The notes beneath the pieces are model-generated. The model worked only from the letters and a program-made list of their open reading frames with translations. It was not told where the DNA came from and ran no database searches. The translations under genes and the position numbers were made by a program. Below, piece after piece: positions 26,686 to 34,335 of a stretch of DNA of 64,000 nucleotides. The stretch is taken from the NCBI RefSeq assembly GCF_003945765.1, contig NZ_CP027712.1, positions 2,294,001 through 2,358,000 on the forward strand, in the 5' to 3' direction. The first letter of the stretch is position 1; every line of letters starts with the position of its first letter. This DNA comes from Pseudomonas chlororaphis subsp. chlororaphis (GTDB lineage: Bacteria > Pseudomonadota > Gammaproteobacteria > Pseudomonadales > Pseudomonadaceae).

Positions 26686-27870
26686 TCATTGCGGAGGCGG
26701 CGTAGACTTTATCTTACGCACTCGAGTTGGCGTTTTTTTAGCTCCAGAGGCAGTAATGTTTCCGCCCTTTGCTCCAGGAACTCCAGCATCTGGCTGCGAA
26801 CCTCCATTTCGGTCTCCATCAGCTCCGCCATCATTTGTGATGTCGCTGCCAGCTCGGTCACCGCCTGGCTCATCGCGATTTTCTGGTTGCTGGACAGAAG
26901 GCTTGATACCTGAGACCTGCTCAGACTTGACATTTTCTTTCTCCTGCTTCGATTGCGGCGAAGGATAGTCGTCGGATAGACACAAAATCAAGGGTCTGCG
27001 ACGAGATGCCAGCTGCTCATATTTTTGGAGCACCAAAAGCATCAATAGTTCTTCAGATGGAGAAGGTGGGCGAGCTGAAATGAATAGCTCATTGGCCTCC
27101 TCACGGTCAATTACAAATCCATGGGAAGGATAGCCACTGATCAGCTTGTTCAGTGCTCCTGGGTGGAGGTTGCCTTTGGATAACCTCTGTCCATAGTGGA
27201 ATGCGATGGAGTTAGAGCGAGCAGATTCACCAAGGCTTAGCGGGTTTATTTGCGAGTAGACAGGTGCAAGCAACCCGCACACGATTTTTGCTGCATTATC
27301 AAGCGCATCCCTTGTTGATATCTGCTGGTTGAACCCAAGGCGCAAATCTATGAAATGCTGGCGCATGAGGCGGATTGATTCACTTTGCAATGCAACCAGC
27401 GTGTCAGTGATATCCAGCCCTGACCGTCGCCCGCTAAATTCCCCTTCTTTGGGGATCTGCACATCAAGCGGTCCTAATTCAGCCAGATCTGACATCACTA
27501 GCTCATCGGCCCCCAAGCAGAGCAGGGTTCCTGCGCTCTTGCAGTCCGAGAAGACCATCACGGTCAGGCGATCGTAGTTACGCTTAAAGGCCTTCGCAAT
27601 CTTGTAAGCAGCATCGGCGTGACCGCCATATGTATCTAGATGCAGAACTGCATTCTTCTTCCTATTCTTTTTATGCTGAATAAGCATAAGCATCGCATTT
27701 TCGTATGACCTCTCAAGAGGCCCTCCGAATAGATACACGTCTGCATCTTTTTCTGCGCCAATCTTATTGATCATCCTCCCCAAAATTTCTTCAGAGGAAT
27801 TCGATACTGGCTCTCCATCAGGCGAAGGGATCTCCTTTTGCCTTTTTTGGGGAACAGGCTGTTTTGCCAT
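26686..27870 (-). CDS. ClpP/SppA-fold serine protease-like protein (SDH-proteinase family)
   Basis: A 394-residue cytoplasmic protein. Residues 75-140 match the serine dehydrogenase-proteinase (SDH_sah) pattern: HLDTYGGHADAAYKIAKAF, the nucleophile Ser112 in CKSAG, and DELVMSDLAELGPLDVQI. His250 and Asp255 (SHGFVIDREE) could complete an active site. The tail from about 290 is disordered and Gly/Asp-rich. It sits between the left operators and the repressor, in the same strand as the repressor, the place of rexAB in lambda. It is probably expressed in the lysogen, so exclusion of other phages is a reasonable guess. Confidence 0.82.
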   Translation of the reverse strand: MAKQPVPQKRQKEIPSPDGEPVSNSSEEILGRMINKIGAEKDADVYLFGGPLERSYENAMLMLIQHKKNRKKNAVLHLDTYGGHADAAYKIAKAFKRNYDRLTVMVFSDCKSAGTLLCLGADELVMSDLAELGPLDVQIPKEGEFSGRRSGLDITDTLVALQSESIRLMRQHFIDLRLGFNQQISTRDALDNAAKIVCGLLAPVYSQINPLSLGESARSNSIAFHYGQRLSKGNLHPGALNKLISGYPSHGFVIDREEANELFISARPPSPSEELLMLLVLQKYEQLASRRRPLILCLSDDYPSPQSKQEKENVKSEQVSGIKPSVQQPENRDEPGGDRAGSDITNDGGADGDRNGGSQPDAGVPGAKGGNITASGAKKTPTRVRKIKSTPPPQ

Positions 27871-27997
27871 AACAACTCCCTTTGTTTGTATTTCAGTCCA
27901 GACAGTACAATGGCCCATTGCACTGCAAAGAGGAAGAGATTCCTTGCCTAGGTTAGCCTCCTCATCCTCGCATCATCCATATCAGCTTATTAATTGA

Positions 27998-28735
27998 CTA
28001 GAGCATTCCACCACGCCAAACCACGCGCCCAATGATCCGGACCTCGTTGATTTCCTCATCACTAAGGATCTGATCGCCGTATTTTGCCTTGTCTGGGTTA
28101 TCACTTCGGATGATCCAGCCGTTGAAATCTGACCTCACTAAGCGCTTTACGATTGTGCCCTTTGAATTGCTTTGCAGCGCGAAAATCTGTCCATCTCGAG
28201 GCTCAATCTTTGATTCATCAATTAGCAGCACGTCACCACCATTGATGGTTGGTTCCATGCTATGGCCGTCGGCGTAGATGACATCTAGGTGCTTTGTGTT
28301 GAGTCGATTTGCTCGTAACCACTCTGTCTTGAATGCAAGAACGCCGCGAATCTCGACATGTGAATTATCATCGTCGCTGCCGGTAGACCCGCGAGCAGTA
28401 AGCTGCAGGACCCCTGTATAGGATTTATCGTCTTGCAAGTTGAATTCGCGCGGGGGAATACGGTGATCAACAGGCTGTGCGGTGACAGCCTCCCGCATCT
28501 CTCCGCGACCGTACTCCAGCCACTCGACCCGGACAGAGAGGGCGCCAGCCAGGGCTAACATCTTCGTGCCACCCGGCATCGACTCGCCATTGAGCCACTT
28601 GCTGCAAGCTTTCGGCGTGACCTTGGCCATCTTTGCCAGGCGAACACCTGCTCCCCACTCTGGAATCCCTTCTGCGGCGAGAGCTTCCTTTAAACGGGAA
28701 ACAAATGATCTGCGGATTTCTTCTATCTGAACCAT
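27998..28735 (-). CDS. cI: S24/LexA-like phage repressor
   Basis: A 245-residue repressor: helix-turn-helix at about 28-56 and a C-terminal S24 domain with Ser159 (GHSMEP) and Lys197 (TIVKRL), 38 residues apart as in LexA-type enzymes. No Ala-Gly or Cys-Gly pair is present in the linker (80-150), so classical self-cleavage is doubtful. The ATG at 28735 lies inside operator O1 and no ribosome site is seen, which suggests a leaderless mRNA. The divergent neighbour is Cro-like. Confidence 0.9.
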   Translation of the reverse strand: MVQIEEIRRSFVSRLKEALAAEGIPEWGAGVRLAKMAKVTPKACSKWLNGESMPGGTKMLALAGALSVRVEWLEYGRGEMREAVTAQPVDHRIPPREFNLQDDKSYTGVLQLTARGSTGSDDDNSHVEIRGVLAFKTEWLRANRLNTKHLDVIYADGHSMEPTINGGDVLLIDESKIEPRDGQIFALQSNSKGTIVKRLVRSDFNGWIIRSDNPDKAKYGDQILSDEEINEVRIIGRVVWRGGML

Positions 28736-28802
28736 AGGTTCAATATCGCATGCGCTTGCATGTACTTTCAGTTCCGACATAATATGTACTTGCAGTTCAT
28801 AT
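28725..28802. promoter_or_regulatory. Right operators O1-O3 and divergent promoters
   Basis: Three related palindromes: O1 28725-28745 (GAACC ATA GGTTC core), O2 28758-28778 (left half GCATGTACT), O3 28782-28802 (ATATGTACT and AGTTCATAT, 8 of 9 symmetric). Centres are at 28735, 28768 and 28792. A rightward promoter TTGCAT (28756-28761) - 16 bp - CATAAT (28778-28783) overlaps O2. O1 covers the repressor start codon. Confidence 0.75.
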
Positions 28803-28819
28803 TTCCATTGGAGGCCCAT

Positions 28820-29059
28820 ATGCAGGCACTCAAGAAGGCAATCGATGATGCGGGCGGAGTTGCCGCCGTTGCTCTCGCTTGCGGGAAGACGCCGCGAGCC
28901 GTTTACAAGTGGCTCACAGCCGGCTGCCTCCCGCGCACCGAATACACCGGCGAAACCAAGTACGCAGAAAAGATCTCGGCCATGGCGAAAGCCTGCGGCA
29001 AGCCTTTCAAGGCATCTCATCTGCTTGCAGAAACAGCACCCACCAAATCCGCCGCCTAA
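28820..29059 (+). CDS. Cro/YdaS-like regulator
   Basis: A 79-residue helix-turn-helix protein ([20 protein letters not shown], then [12 protein letters not shown]) of the YdaS/Cro type. TTGGAGG 6 nt before ATG 28820 sets the start. It is divergent from the repressor across the three operators and heads the rightward early operon, so it likely counteracts the repressor. Confidence 0.85.
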   Translation: MQALKKAIDDAGGVAAVALACGKTPRAVYKWLTAGCLPRTEYTGETKYAEKISAMAKACGKPFKASHLLAETAPTKSAA

Positions 29060-29090
29060 CCCTTTCGAGCAACCAAGGAGCAATCCCCGC

Positions 29091-29279
29091 ATGTACGCAA
29101 ACCCCAAGCACCTGCATGACCGCGAGATCAAGGTCCGGGTCGACGAGGACACGTTTGAACTGATCCAGGCCTTGGCCAAGTTTCATCGCACACAGCGTGC
29201 AGTTCTGTGCCGCGAGCTGCTCGAGGCGCAGCTGGCTGCACTGGCTTCGGAGAATACCGGCGATCAGCACGTGGCCTGA
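29091..29279 (+). CDS. Ribbon-helix-helix protein 1 (62 aa)
   Basis: Arc/CopG-like: strand EIKVRVDEDT, then two helices (FELIQALAKFHRTQRAVLCR). AAGGAG precedes the ATG at 29091. It is the first of four consecutive small genes of this type. Confidence 0.75.
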   Translation: MYANPKHLHDREIKVRVDEDTFELIQALAKFHRTQRAVLCRELLEAQLAALASENTGDQHVA

Positions 29280-29297
29280 AGGCCCGAAGGAGGCCTC

Positions 29298-29477
29298 ATG
29301 CCGACTGAAAAAGTCGGGCTGGACCAGGGATTGATGGAGCAGCTGGAGAGAGAGGCGGAAAAACGGGGAGTAACACCCGACGCCCTTGCGGCAGAGCTGA
29401 TCCGGAAAGAACTGGCCAACCGAACAAAGCCCCGGAGTCCGCGGGGGGCGGTGATGCCATTTCACCGTAGGGCCTGA
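29298..29477 (+). CDS. Ribbon-helix-helix-like protein 2 (59 aa)
   Basis: AAGGAGG precedes ATG 29298. A short strand (KVGLDQGL) and two helices (MEQLEREAEKRGV, TPDALAAELIRKEL) fit the fold, with a basic tail. It is too short to be listed by common ORF cut-offs, but its position, ribosome site and fold support it. Confidence 0.65.
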   Translation: MPTEKVGLDQGLMEQLEREAEKRGVTPDALAAELIRKELANRTKPRSPRGAVMPFHRRA

Positions 29478-29543
29478 GCAGGCCCTGAAGAGTAACTAGC
29501 AAGCGCTCATCCAGACCACACCGTAGCAGCCAGGGGAATACCG

Positions 29544-29750
29544 ATGGCCTATGACGACAAATCCCACCGCCACGACCACCAGGTCAAGGTCCGTCTGGAT
29601 GACGAAGACTTCAACGAGCTGAAGGGATACGCCCTGGAACTCAAGGCGCAACACAGCGTGCTGGCCCGGGAAATCATCTTGGCAGCACTGGCTTTCAAGA
29701 AAGAACACGGCCATCTGCCGCTGATCAACGAGAAGAAGGCCAAGGCCTGA
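29544..29750 (+). CDS. Ribbon-helix-helix protein 3 (68 aa)
   Basis: Strand HQVKVRLDDEDF followed by helices NELKGYALELKAQ and HSVLAREIILAALAFKK. It closely follows the pattern of protein 1 (HxxxVKVRxDxxxF), so the two are probably duplicates. Confidence 0.75.
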   Translation: MAYDDKSHRHDHQVKVRLDDEDFNELKGYALELKAQHSVLAREIILAALAFKKEHGHLPLINEKKAKA

Positions 29751-29771
29751 ATAGGGAATGGGGAGAGGTTC

Positions 29772-29981
29772 ATGTCGCCTGCAAACGAAGTCCAGCAGCA
29801 CGACGTACAGGTTGAGAGATTCCGGAAGGACGACTTTGAGGACTTGGAAGCCTGGGCGCAGGAGGTTGGCGTAACCACCGACCAACTGGCCGAGCAGATC
29901 CTGAAGAAGGCCACGCAGTACCTCGCACAAAGGCGAGAGCGGAAGAGCAGCAACGTGGTGCTGTTCGCGGCGCCAAGGTAA
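29772..29981 (+). CDS. Ribbon-helix-helix-like protein 4 (69 aa)
   Basis: Strand VQVERFRKDDF, helices EDLEAWAQEVGV and TTDQLAEQILKKATQYL. GGGGAGAGG precedes ATG 29772. It is the last of the four tandem genes. Confidence 0.7.
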   Translation: MSPANEVQQHDVQVERFRKDDFEDLEAWAQEVGVTTDQLAEQILKKATQYLAQRRERKSSNVVLFAAPR

Positions 29982-30093
29982 CCGCCCAATCCCTAATTAG
30001 GGACTCAGTCCCTGATAAGGCCACGCAAACGACAGGCACAAAAAAGCCGGGATTGCGCCCCGGCTAATTCGATACCACCTGATGGGGAAGATT

Positions 30094-30231
30094 ATGCATA
30101 CCCACACCAATTCAATCAACACCCCGACCAATGTCGCGACACGTTTTTCAAAACCAGAAAACGTGTCGCGGGAAAAGAAGACCTGGGACGGGCTGATCAT
30201 CCACGACAAAGCCATGCGAGGTGGGGCGTGA
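30094..30231 (+). CDS. Small hypothetical protein (45 aa) overlapping an inverted repeat
   Basis: GGGGAAG precedes ATG 30094. The basic product (VSREKKTWDGLIIHDKAM) has no recognised fold. Its stop is joined to the next gene. A 13-bp inverted repeat lies inside the coding region. Confidence 0.5.
   Translation: MHTHTNSINTPTNVATRFSKPENVSREKKTWDGLIIHDKAMRGGA
30135..30170. repeat. Inverted repeat, 13-bp perfect arms, CGCGACAC type
   Basis: CGCGACACGTTTT (30135-30147) and its exact complement (30158-30170) flank 10 nt. A related repeat lies at 37604-37639. No T-run follows, so it is not a simple terminator. Confidence 0.9.
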
Positions 30232-30233
30232 GC

Positions 30234-30647
30234 ATGGTGCCTACTTCTTCCTGTCCTGTGTGTGGCGACTCCAGCCAGGAAGCTCGCAATGCCATGTACT
30301 GCTATTCGCTCGAGGTCCCCGGCGCTTCTGTCTGTGGAGAGTGCGCTGAAAGAATTGCGAACGCCTATAGCAAGAAGCATGGCGGTGTCTGGCTTACCTG
30401 GCCGAATGAGGAAGCGCCAAGGTCTAAAAAAGCTGTTATCGGCCAATCCATAAGAACCCAAGTTTTCGAGCGCGACCTGTATCGCTGCCTGCGCTGTGGC
30501 GATCACAGAAACCTGAGAGCTGATCATATTCACCCTGAAAGCCTGGGCGGGGAGGCAGTTTTAGAGAACCTCCAGACGCTTTGTGCCAGCTGCAATAGCT
30601 GGAAGGGCGTCAAGGTCATTGATTTCCGCACATCGGCGGAGGCCTGA
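30234..30647 (+). CDS. HNH endonuclease
   Basis: A 137-residue protein with an N-terminal zinc pair (CPVC, CGEC) and a C-terminal HNH fold: CLRCG, DHIHPESLGG, LENLQTLCASCNSWKG. Start ATG 30234 is favoured by GGGG 7 nt upstream; a GTG at 30228 is the alternative. Free-standing early phage HNH proteins are often homing-type or host-DNA nucleases. Confidence 0.85.
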   Translation: MVPTSSCPVCGDSSQEARNAMYCYSLEVPGASVCGECAERIANAYSKKHGGVWLTWPNEEAPRSKKAVIGQSIRTQVFERDLYRCLRCGDHRNLRADHIHPESLGGEAVLENLQTLCASCNSWKGVKVIDFRTSAEA

Positions 30648-30648
30648 A

Positions 30649-31620
30649 ATGCAATTCACCATCACGATCAACCAGGTGAAGGCGCTCGAGTGGGGGCTGA
30701 ACTCTCAGCAGGCCCTGCTGTTCGCCTTCATCTACGGCTGCCCGAGCTGGACCAAGCCGGTTAAGACCGACGATGGGATCTTCTTCGCGCTGAGCAAGGC
30801 CAAGATCGTCGAGGAGCTGCCGCTTCTCACTGACAAGCCGGACACTGCCTATCGCATGCTGAAGGCCCTGGACGAGGCCGGTTTAATCGAACTTTCCAGC
30901 ACTTCCAACATCACGCTTTTCCGGCTGACCGAGAAGGCCGTCGAGTGGAACCAGAAGCTTGATGGGTCGGAAAAATATCCGACCCCACCAGAAAACCAAG
31001 GTCGGAAAAAAATCCGATCTACCTCGGAAAAATCTCCGAGCAAGGTCGGAAGAAAATCCGAGCGAGGGTCGGAAAAATATCCGACAAATCAGGATACCAA
31101 TCATCAGGATACCAATCAGGGCACCAGTCAGGAATTGGACGGCAGCCCGGACAAGCCGGCCCACAATCTGGTGCTGGTCGTTGATCGCACCGATACGCCC
31201 CGGGTTGAGATCCCCGCTGACATGCCTGGCCCCAAAGACCAGTCCTGCAAAACCTTCAAGGTCTGGGCGAATTACGCCATGGCCTACCGCAAGCGCTACA
31301 GCACCTGGCCGGTGTGGAACGCCAAAGTCGGTGGGCAGCTCGGCCAACTGGTCGACCGGCTCGGCGCCGATGTCGCCCACCACGTCGCCGCCCACTTCCT
31401 GAAAACCAGTGACGCTTCCATTCTCCGCAAGTGCCACAGCCTCAACGAGCTGCTGGCCAACGCCGAGAGTTACCACACCCAGTGGATCACGGGCCAGCGC
31501 ATCAACGGGGCAACTGCCCGCCAGATGGAGCGCACCGAGGCGAACCTCTCCGCGGCAGAGCAGGCAGCCCAGATGGTTCTGGCCAAGCGCCAAGCAGGTG
31601 ATCGCAATGAATACCTCTGA
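30649..31620 (+). CDS. Replication initiator, O-like, carrying the origin
   Basis: A 323-residue protein. The N-terminal 105 residues form a winged-helix domain (LNSQQALLFAFIYG, KAKIVEELPLL, YRMLKALDEAGLIEL). A Lys/Ser/Pro-rich linker (about 105-160) is encoded by iterons, and the C-terminus is helical. This is the layout of lambda O, which binds iterons within its own gene and recruits a helicase loader. The downstream gene overlaps by 14 nt and sits where P would be. Confidence 0.78.
   Translation: MQFTITINQVKALEWGLNSQQALLFAFIYGCPSWTKPVKTDDGIFFALSKAKIVEELPLLTDKPDTAYRMLKALDEAGLIELSSTSNITLFRLTEKAVEWNQKLDGSEKYPTPPENQGRKKIRSTSEKSPSKVGRKSERGSEKYPTNQDTNHQDTNQGTSQELDGSPDKPAHNLVLVVDRTDTPRVEIPADMPGPKDQSCKTFKVWANYAMAYRKRYSTWPVWNAKVGGQLGQLVDRLGADVAHHVAAHFLKTSDASILRKCHSLNELLANAESYHTQWITGQRINGATARQMERTEANLSAAEQAAQMVLAKRQAGDRNEYL
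30966..31085 (+). repeat. Phage replication origin: five 18-bp palindromic iterons
   Basis: Iterons start at 30966, 31001, 31023, 31045 and 31068. The type sequence is GTCGGAAAAATATCCGAC, with 6-bp arms around 6 A-rich bases. Copies 2-5 are spaced 22-23 bp, about two helical turns. In copy 3 both outer bases change together (CTCGGA and TCCGAG), keeping the palindrome. They lie in the initiator gene, as in lambda. Confidence 0.85.
31088..31132 (+). repeat. Tandem 15-bp direct repeats beside the iterons
   Basis: ATCAGGATACCAATC occurs at 31088-31102 and 31103-31117, followed by a degenerate third copy. They adjoin the last iteron and may form the unwinding or a second binding part of the origin, or simply encode the QDTN repeats of the linker. 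Confidence 0.75.
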
Positions 31621-32401
31621 AATGAACGATCAGCAGGTAGCCGGGCTGGCGTCCGCGATCTGCGCCACTGCTGAGGCCATGGGGCAGGAGATGAACCCTG
31701 GAACTGCGGCGATGATGGCTGAGGACCTTTGCGCGTACCCGGTACCCGTCGTCAAGGCTGCACTGAAGGCTTGCCGCTTCGAAGTGAAGGGCAAGCTCGC
31801 CATGGCGGACATCCTGTCGCGTGTGCAACTCATGGATGGCCGCCCAGGGAAAGATGAGGCCTGGTCGATCGCACTGCTCGCTAGTGACGAGATCGAAACC
31901 GTAGTGATGACGACCGAGATACAGCAGGCCATGACCGCTGCTGCTCCGATCCTGCGGCTTGGTGACAAGGTGGGCGCACGCATGGCGTTCAACAGCGCCT
32001 ACGACCGCCTGGTGGCAACGGCTCGGGCAGAAGCCATTCCAACTACTTGGAGCGTCTCCCTTGGATTCGACCCAGGGCGCCGGGTCATCGCCATAGAGTC
32101 CGCGGTCCGTATGCAACTGATTAATCAGCAGTCCGCCACTCAGTACTTGGCAGATCTTCGCATCACCCCAATCACCGCCGATGGCCAGGCCATTGCTGGG
32201 CTGCTCACCGGATCCCAAGCGAATCCGTCGCCACATCTTCGCGAAAGGCTCGCTGAGGTCCGCCAGATCGTGGATGCGGCAAAAGCACGCAATGACCTTC
32301 AGCGGCTGAAGAAGGCCCAGGCTGATCGTGTCGACACTTATCTGCGCAAACGCAAAGCCCGCAAGGCTATTGCGGCGGCACAACGCAAGGAGAGCCTTTG
32401 A
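31607..32401 (+). CDS. Replication protein in P position (helicase-loader candidate)
   Basis: A 264-residue, mostly helical protein with a basic C-terminal coiled coil (RNDLQRLKKAQADRVDTYLR). I recognise no catalytic motif. It overlaps the initiator gene by 14 nt, and its own stop overlaps the next ATG. The role as helicase loader is inferred from its place after the O-like gene. Confidence 0.6.
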   Translation: MNTSEMNDQQVAGLASAICATAEAMGQEMNPGTAAMMAEDLCAYPVPVVKAALKACRFEVKGKLAMADILSRVQLMDGRPGKDEAWSIALLASDEIETVVMTTEIQQAMTAAAPILRLGDKVGARMAFNSAYDRLVATARAEAIPTTWSVSLGFDPGRRVIAIESAVRMQLINQQSATQYLADLRITPITADGQAIAGLLTGSQANPSPHLRERLAEVRQIVDAAKARNDLQRLKKAQADRVDTYLRKRKARKAIAAAQRKESL

Positions 32402-32907
32402 TGAACGAAACCAGGCAACAACAGATGCTCGCTGGCCAGACGGCACTGGCCCGCAAGGTCTTCCAAGTCGTCCCAGTCCAGCAGCACTGGGCCGCGCTCG
32501 AAATCCATCGGGCCCTGCAAGCCTCGAAAACCAGCAGCGCCGAATTCCCGGCAGTTCGCGCCTGCCTCGGCGCACTGAAAGAACACGGCCTGATCCGCGA
32601 ACCCGTCAATGGCCACTTCCAGCGCGCTGCCGCCACCCAAAAATCAAGGAAAGAACAGACCATGTCGAAGACCGCCACCCAAACCGTCGTGTCCATCAAG
32701 AAAACCGAAACCGGAACGCTCGACTCTCTCGCGGCACTCTCCGGTGAGGTGTTGTTGCTCGCCGACGAGTTCGGCCAGCGCATGAAGGCCATGGCGGCCC
32801 GCATCGAAGAAGTGGCTCTTTCTGTGGCGGCTGATCAGGAGAGTAATGCCGAGGCCCTGGGTAAGTTGAAGCAGCTGCAGGCCTTGCTGAAGGGGATCGC
32901 TCAATGA
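32401..32907 (+). CDS. Phage hypothetical, winged-helix-like N-terminus
   Basis: A 168-residue protein. Residues 20-75 look like a small winged helix (HWAALEIHRALQASKTSSAE, LKEHGLI); the C-terminal half is a helical bundle. ATG 32401 overlaps the upstream stop by 1 nt, and the next gene begins 4 nt before its end. A DNA-binding role is possible. Confidence 0.65.
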   Translation: MNETRQQQMLAGQTALARKVFQVVPVQQHWAALEIHRALQASKTSSAEFPAVRACLGALKEHGLIREPVNGHFQRAAATQKSRKEQTMSKTATQTVVSIKKTETGTLDSLAALSGEVLLLADEFGQRMKAMAARIEEVALSVAADQESNAEALGKLKQLQALLKGIAQ

Positions 32908-33290
32908 CCGATTACACCGAACTGAAGCAGTTGTCTGACCGCGTGATGACAGATCGACGGTTTTGCGTCGATGAACACCACAAGAATCTTGCTGAGGGGG
33001 CTCTGGCCCTGCTCGCTGATTTCAAAAACTTCCACCGCAGCCTCTGCGAGCGCTTCGGTTACTTCCACGATGACGCCGACTGGCAGCGTGACCAGGCATC
33101 GCTGGAAGAGCACATCGCCGCCCAGTTCAGCCACATCAGCGCGGAGAACAGTTCACTTCGCAGCCAGATGGAAACGGTGCAGCGCGGTGCTGGTCAGCTC
33201 AAGGCCGAGAACGAGGCGCTGCGCAAGGAGCGCGACAAGCTGGCCGAGGACAATCAAGGCTTGCTCGAAGACTTCGCGGGGTGCCTATGA
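32904..33290 (+). CDS. Coiled-coil phage protein
   Basis: A 128-residue protein whose C-terminal half (about 70-120) is a coiled coil (ENEALRKERDKLAEDNQGLL). No enzyme motif is present. It is coupled by 4-nt ATGA overlaps on both sides. Confidence 0.7.
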   Translation: MTDYTELKQLSDRVMTDRRFCVDEHHKNLAEGALALLADFKNFHRSLCERFGYFHDDADWQRDQASLEEHIAAQFSHISAENSSLRSQMETVQRGAGQLKAENEALRKERDKLAEDNQGLLEDFAGCL

Positions 33291-33757
33291 CTGACAAGAT
33301 CTCCGTCAACTGCCAGGCCAAGCTCTCCGAAGCCATCACCTGCCTGACCACCATGTTCCGGGAGAAGAAGTTCGTGGTTGTCTCCCTGCGCCCGGGGAAG
33401 GACCGCACGCTCGATCAGAACGCCCTGTGGTTCGCGATGTACAAGCGCATTTCCGAGATGACCCAGATCGGCGATGCAGGCGACGCGCGCCGGTACTGCA
33501 AGCTGCACTTTGGCGTCCAGATCCTGCTGAACGAGGATGCTGGGTTTCAGGCTGAGTGGTACCGGGTCATGCGCCATCTTCCCTACGAGACGAAGCTGAG
33601 CATGATGGGCGGCTGCAAGCTGTTTGGCCCGGATGGCTTCCCGGTGACCAGCCTGTTCAATCGCGCCCAGGGCATCCAGTACACCGACCGTATGGCTGCG
33701 TACTTCACCGGCCATGGCGTGGTGTTCAGTGACCTGCTGAGCCAGGAGGCTGCATGA
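33287..33757 (+). CDS. NinB-like recombination protein (putative)
   Basis: A 156-residue protein with the NinB-type core VVSLRPGKDRTLDQNALWFA, a conserved feature of the lambda Orf family that binds ssDNA and assists recombination. The rest is divergent. Position before ninG, with a 4-nt overlap, supports it. Confidence 0.65.
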   Translation: MTDKISVNCQAKLSEAITCLTTMFREKKFVVVSLRPGKDRTLDQNALWFAMYKRISEMTQIGDAGDARRYCKLHFGVQILLNEDAGFQAEWYRVMRHLPYETKLSMMGGCKLFGPDGFPVTSLFNRAQGIQYTDRMAAYFTGHGVVFSDLLSQEAA

Positions 33758-34335
33758 GCCTTCCTGCAAAGCAGCCCCGACCGAAGAAGTGCAAGAACCC
33801 AGAATGCAGGGCCTCATTCGTCCCGCAGCGCCTTGGGCAGGCCGTATGCAGTCCGAAGTGCGGCCTGGCGATCAAGGACGTGAACCAGGCGAAGGCCAGG
33901 AAGTCCCTGGCCCAGGTCGAGCGCCGGGAGATCAAGGTCCGCAAGGAGAGGCTGAAGACCAGGGCGGATCACGCTCGCGATACGCAGCAAGCGTTCAACG
34001 AGTGGGTGCGCCTGCGCGATGCCCAGTTGCCGTGCGTGAGCTGCGGCAGGCACCACGAAGGCCAGTACCACGCCGGGCACTACCGGACCGTGGCAGCGAG
34101 CCCGGAGCTGCGCTTCGAGCCGCTCAACGTCCACAAACAGTGTGCGCCCTGCAACAACCACAAGTCCGGTGACATCGTGAACTACCGCATCGAGCTGGTG
34201 CGGCGGATCGGTGCCGACCAGGTGGAGTGGCTGGAAGGCCCCCACCTACCGAAGAAATACACCATCGAGCAACTGAAGGCGATGACTGTCGAGTACAGAG
34301 CAAAGGCCAGAGAGCTGAAGGGGAGAGCAGCATGA
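33754..34335 (+). CDS. ninG: NinG/Rap recombination protein
   Basis: A 193-residue protein with NinG features: an N-terminal zinc finger (CKNPEC, VCSPKC), a long basic helix (about 45-85), and a CVSCGR...HAGHY...CAPCNNHKSG nuclease-like zinc region. Rap/NinG is a Holliday-junction endonuclease. The ATG shares ATGA with the previous stop. Confidence 0.92.
   Translation: MSLPAKQPRPKKCKNPECRASFVPQRLGQAVCSPKCGLAIKDVNQAKARKSLAQVERREIKVRKERLKTRADHARDTQQAFNEWVRLRDAQLPCVSCGRHHEGQYHAGHYRTVAASPELRFEPLNVHKQCAPCNNHKSGDIVNYRIELVRRIGADQVEWLEGPHLPKKYTIEQLKAMTVEYRAKARELKGRAA

Noticed and set aside
30966..31132. Possible CRISPR array because of spaced repeats
   Set aside because: Units are 18-bp palindromes at 22-23 bp with no room for spacers, within a replication gene; an origin explains them.
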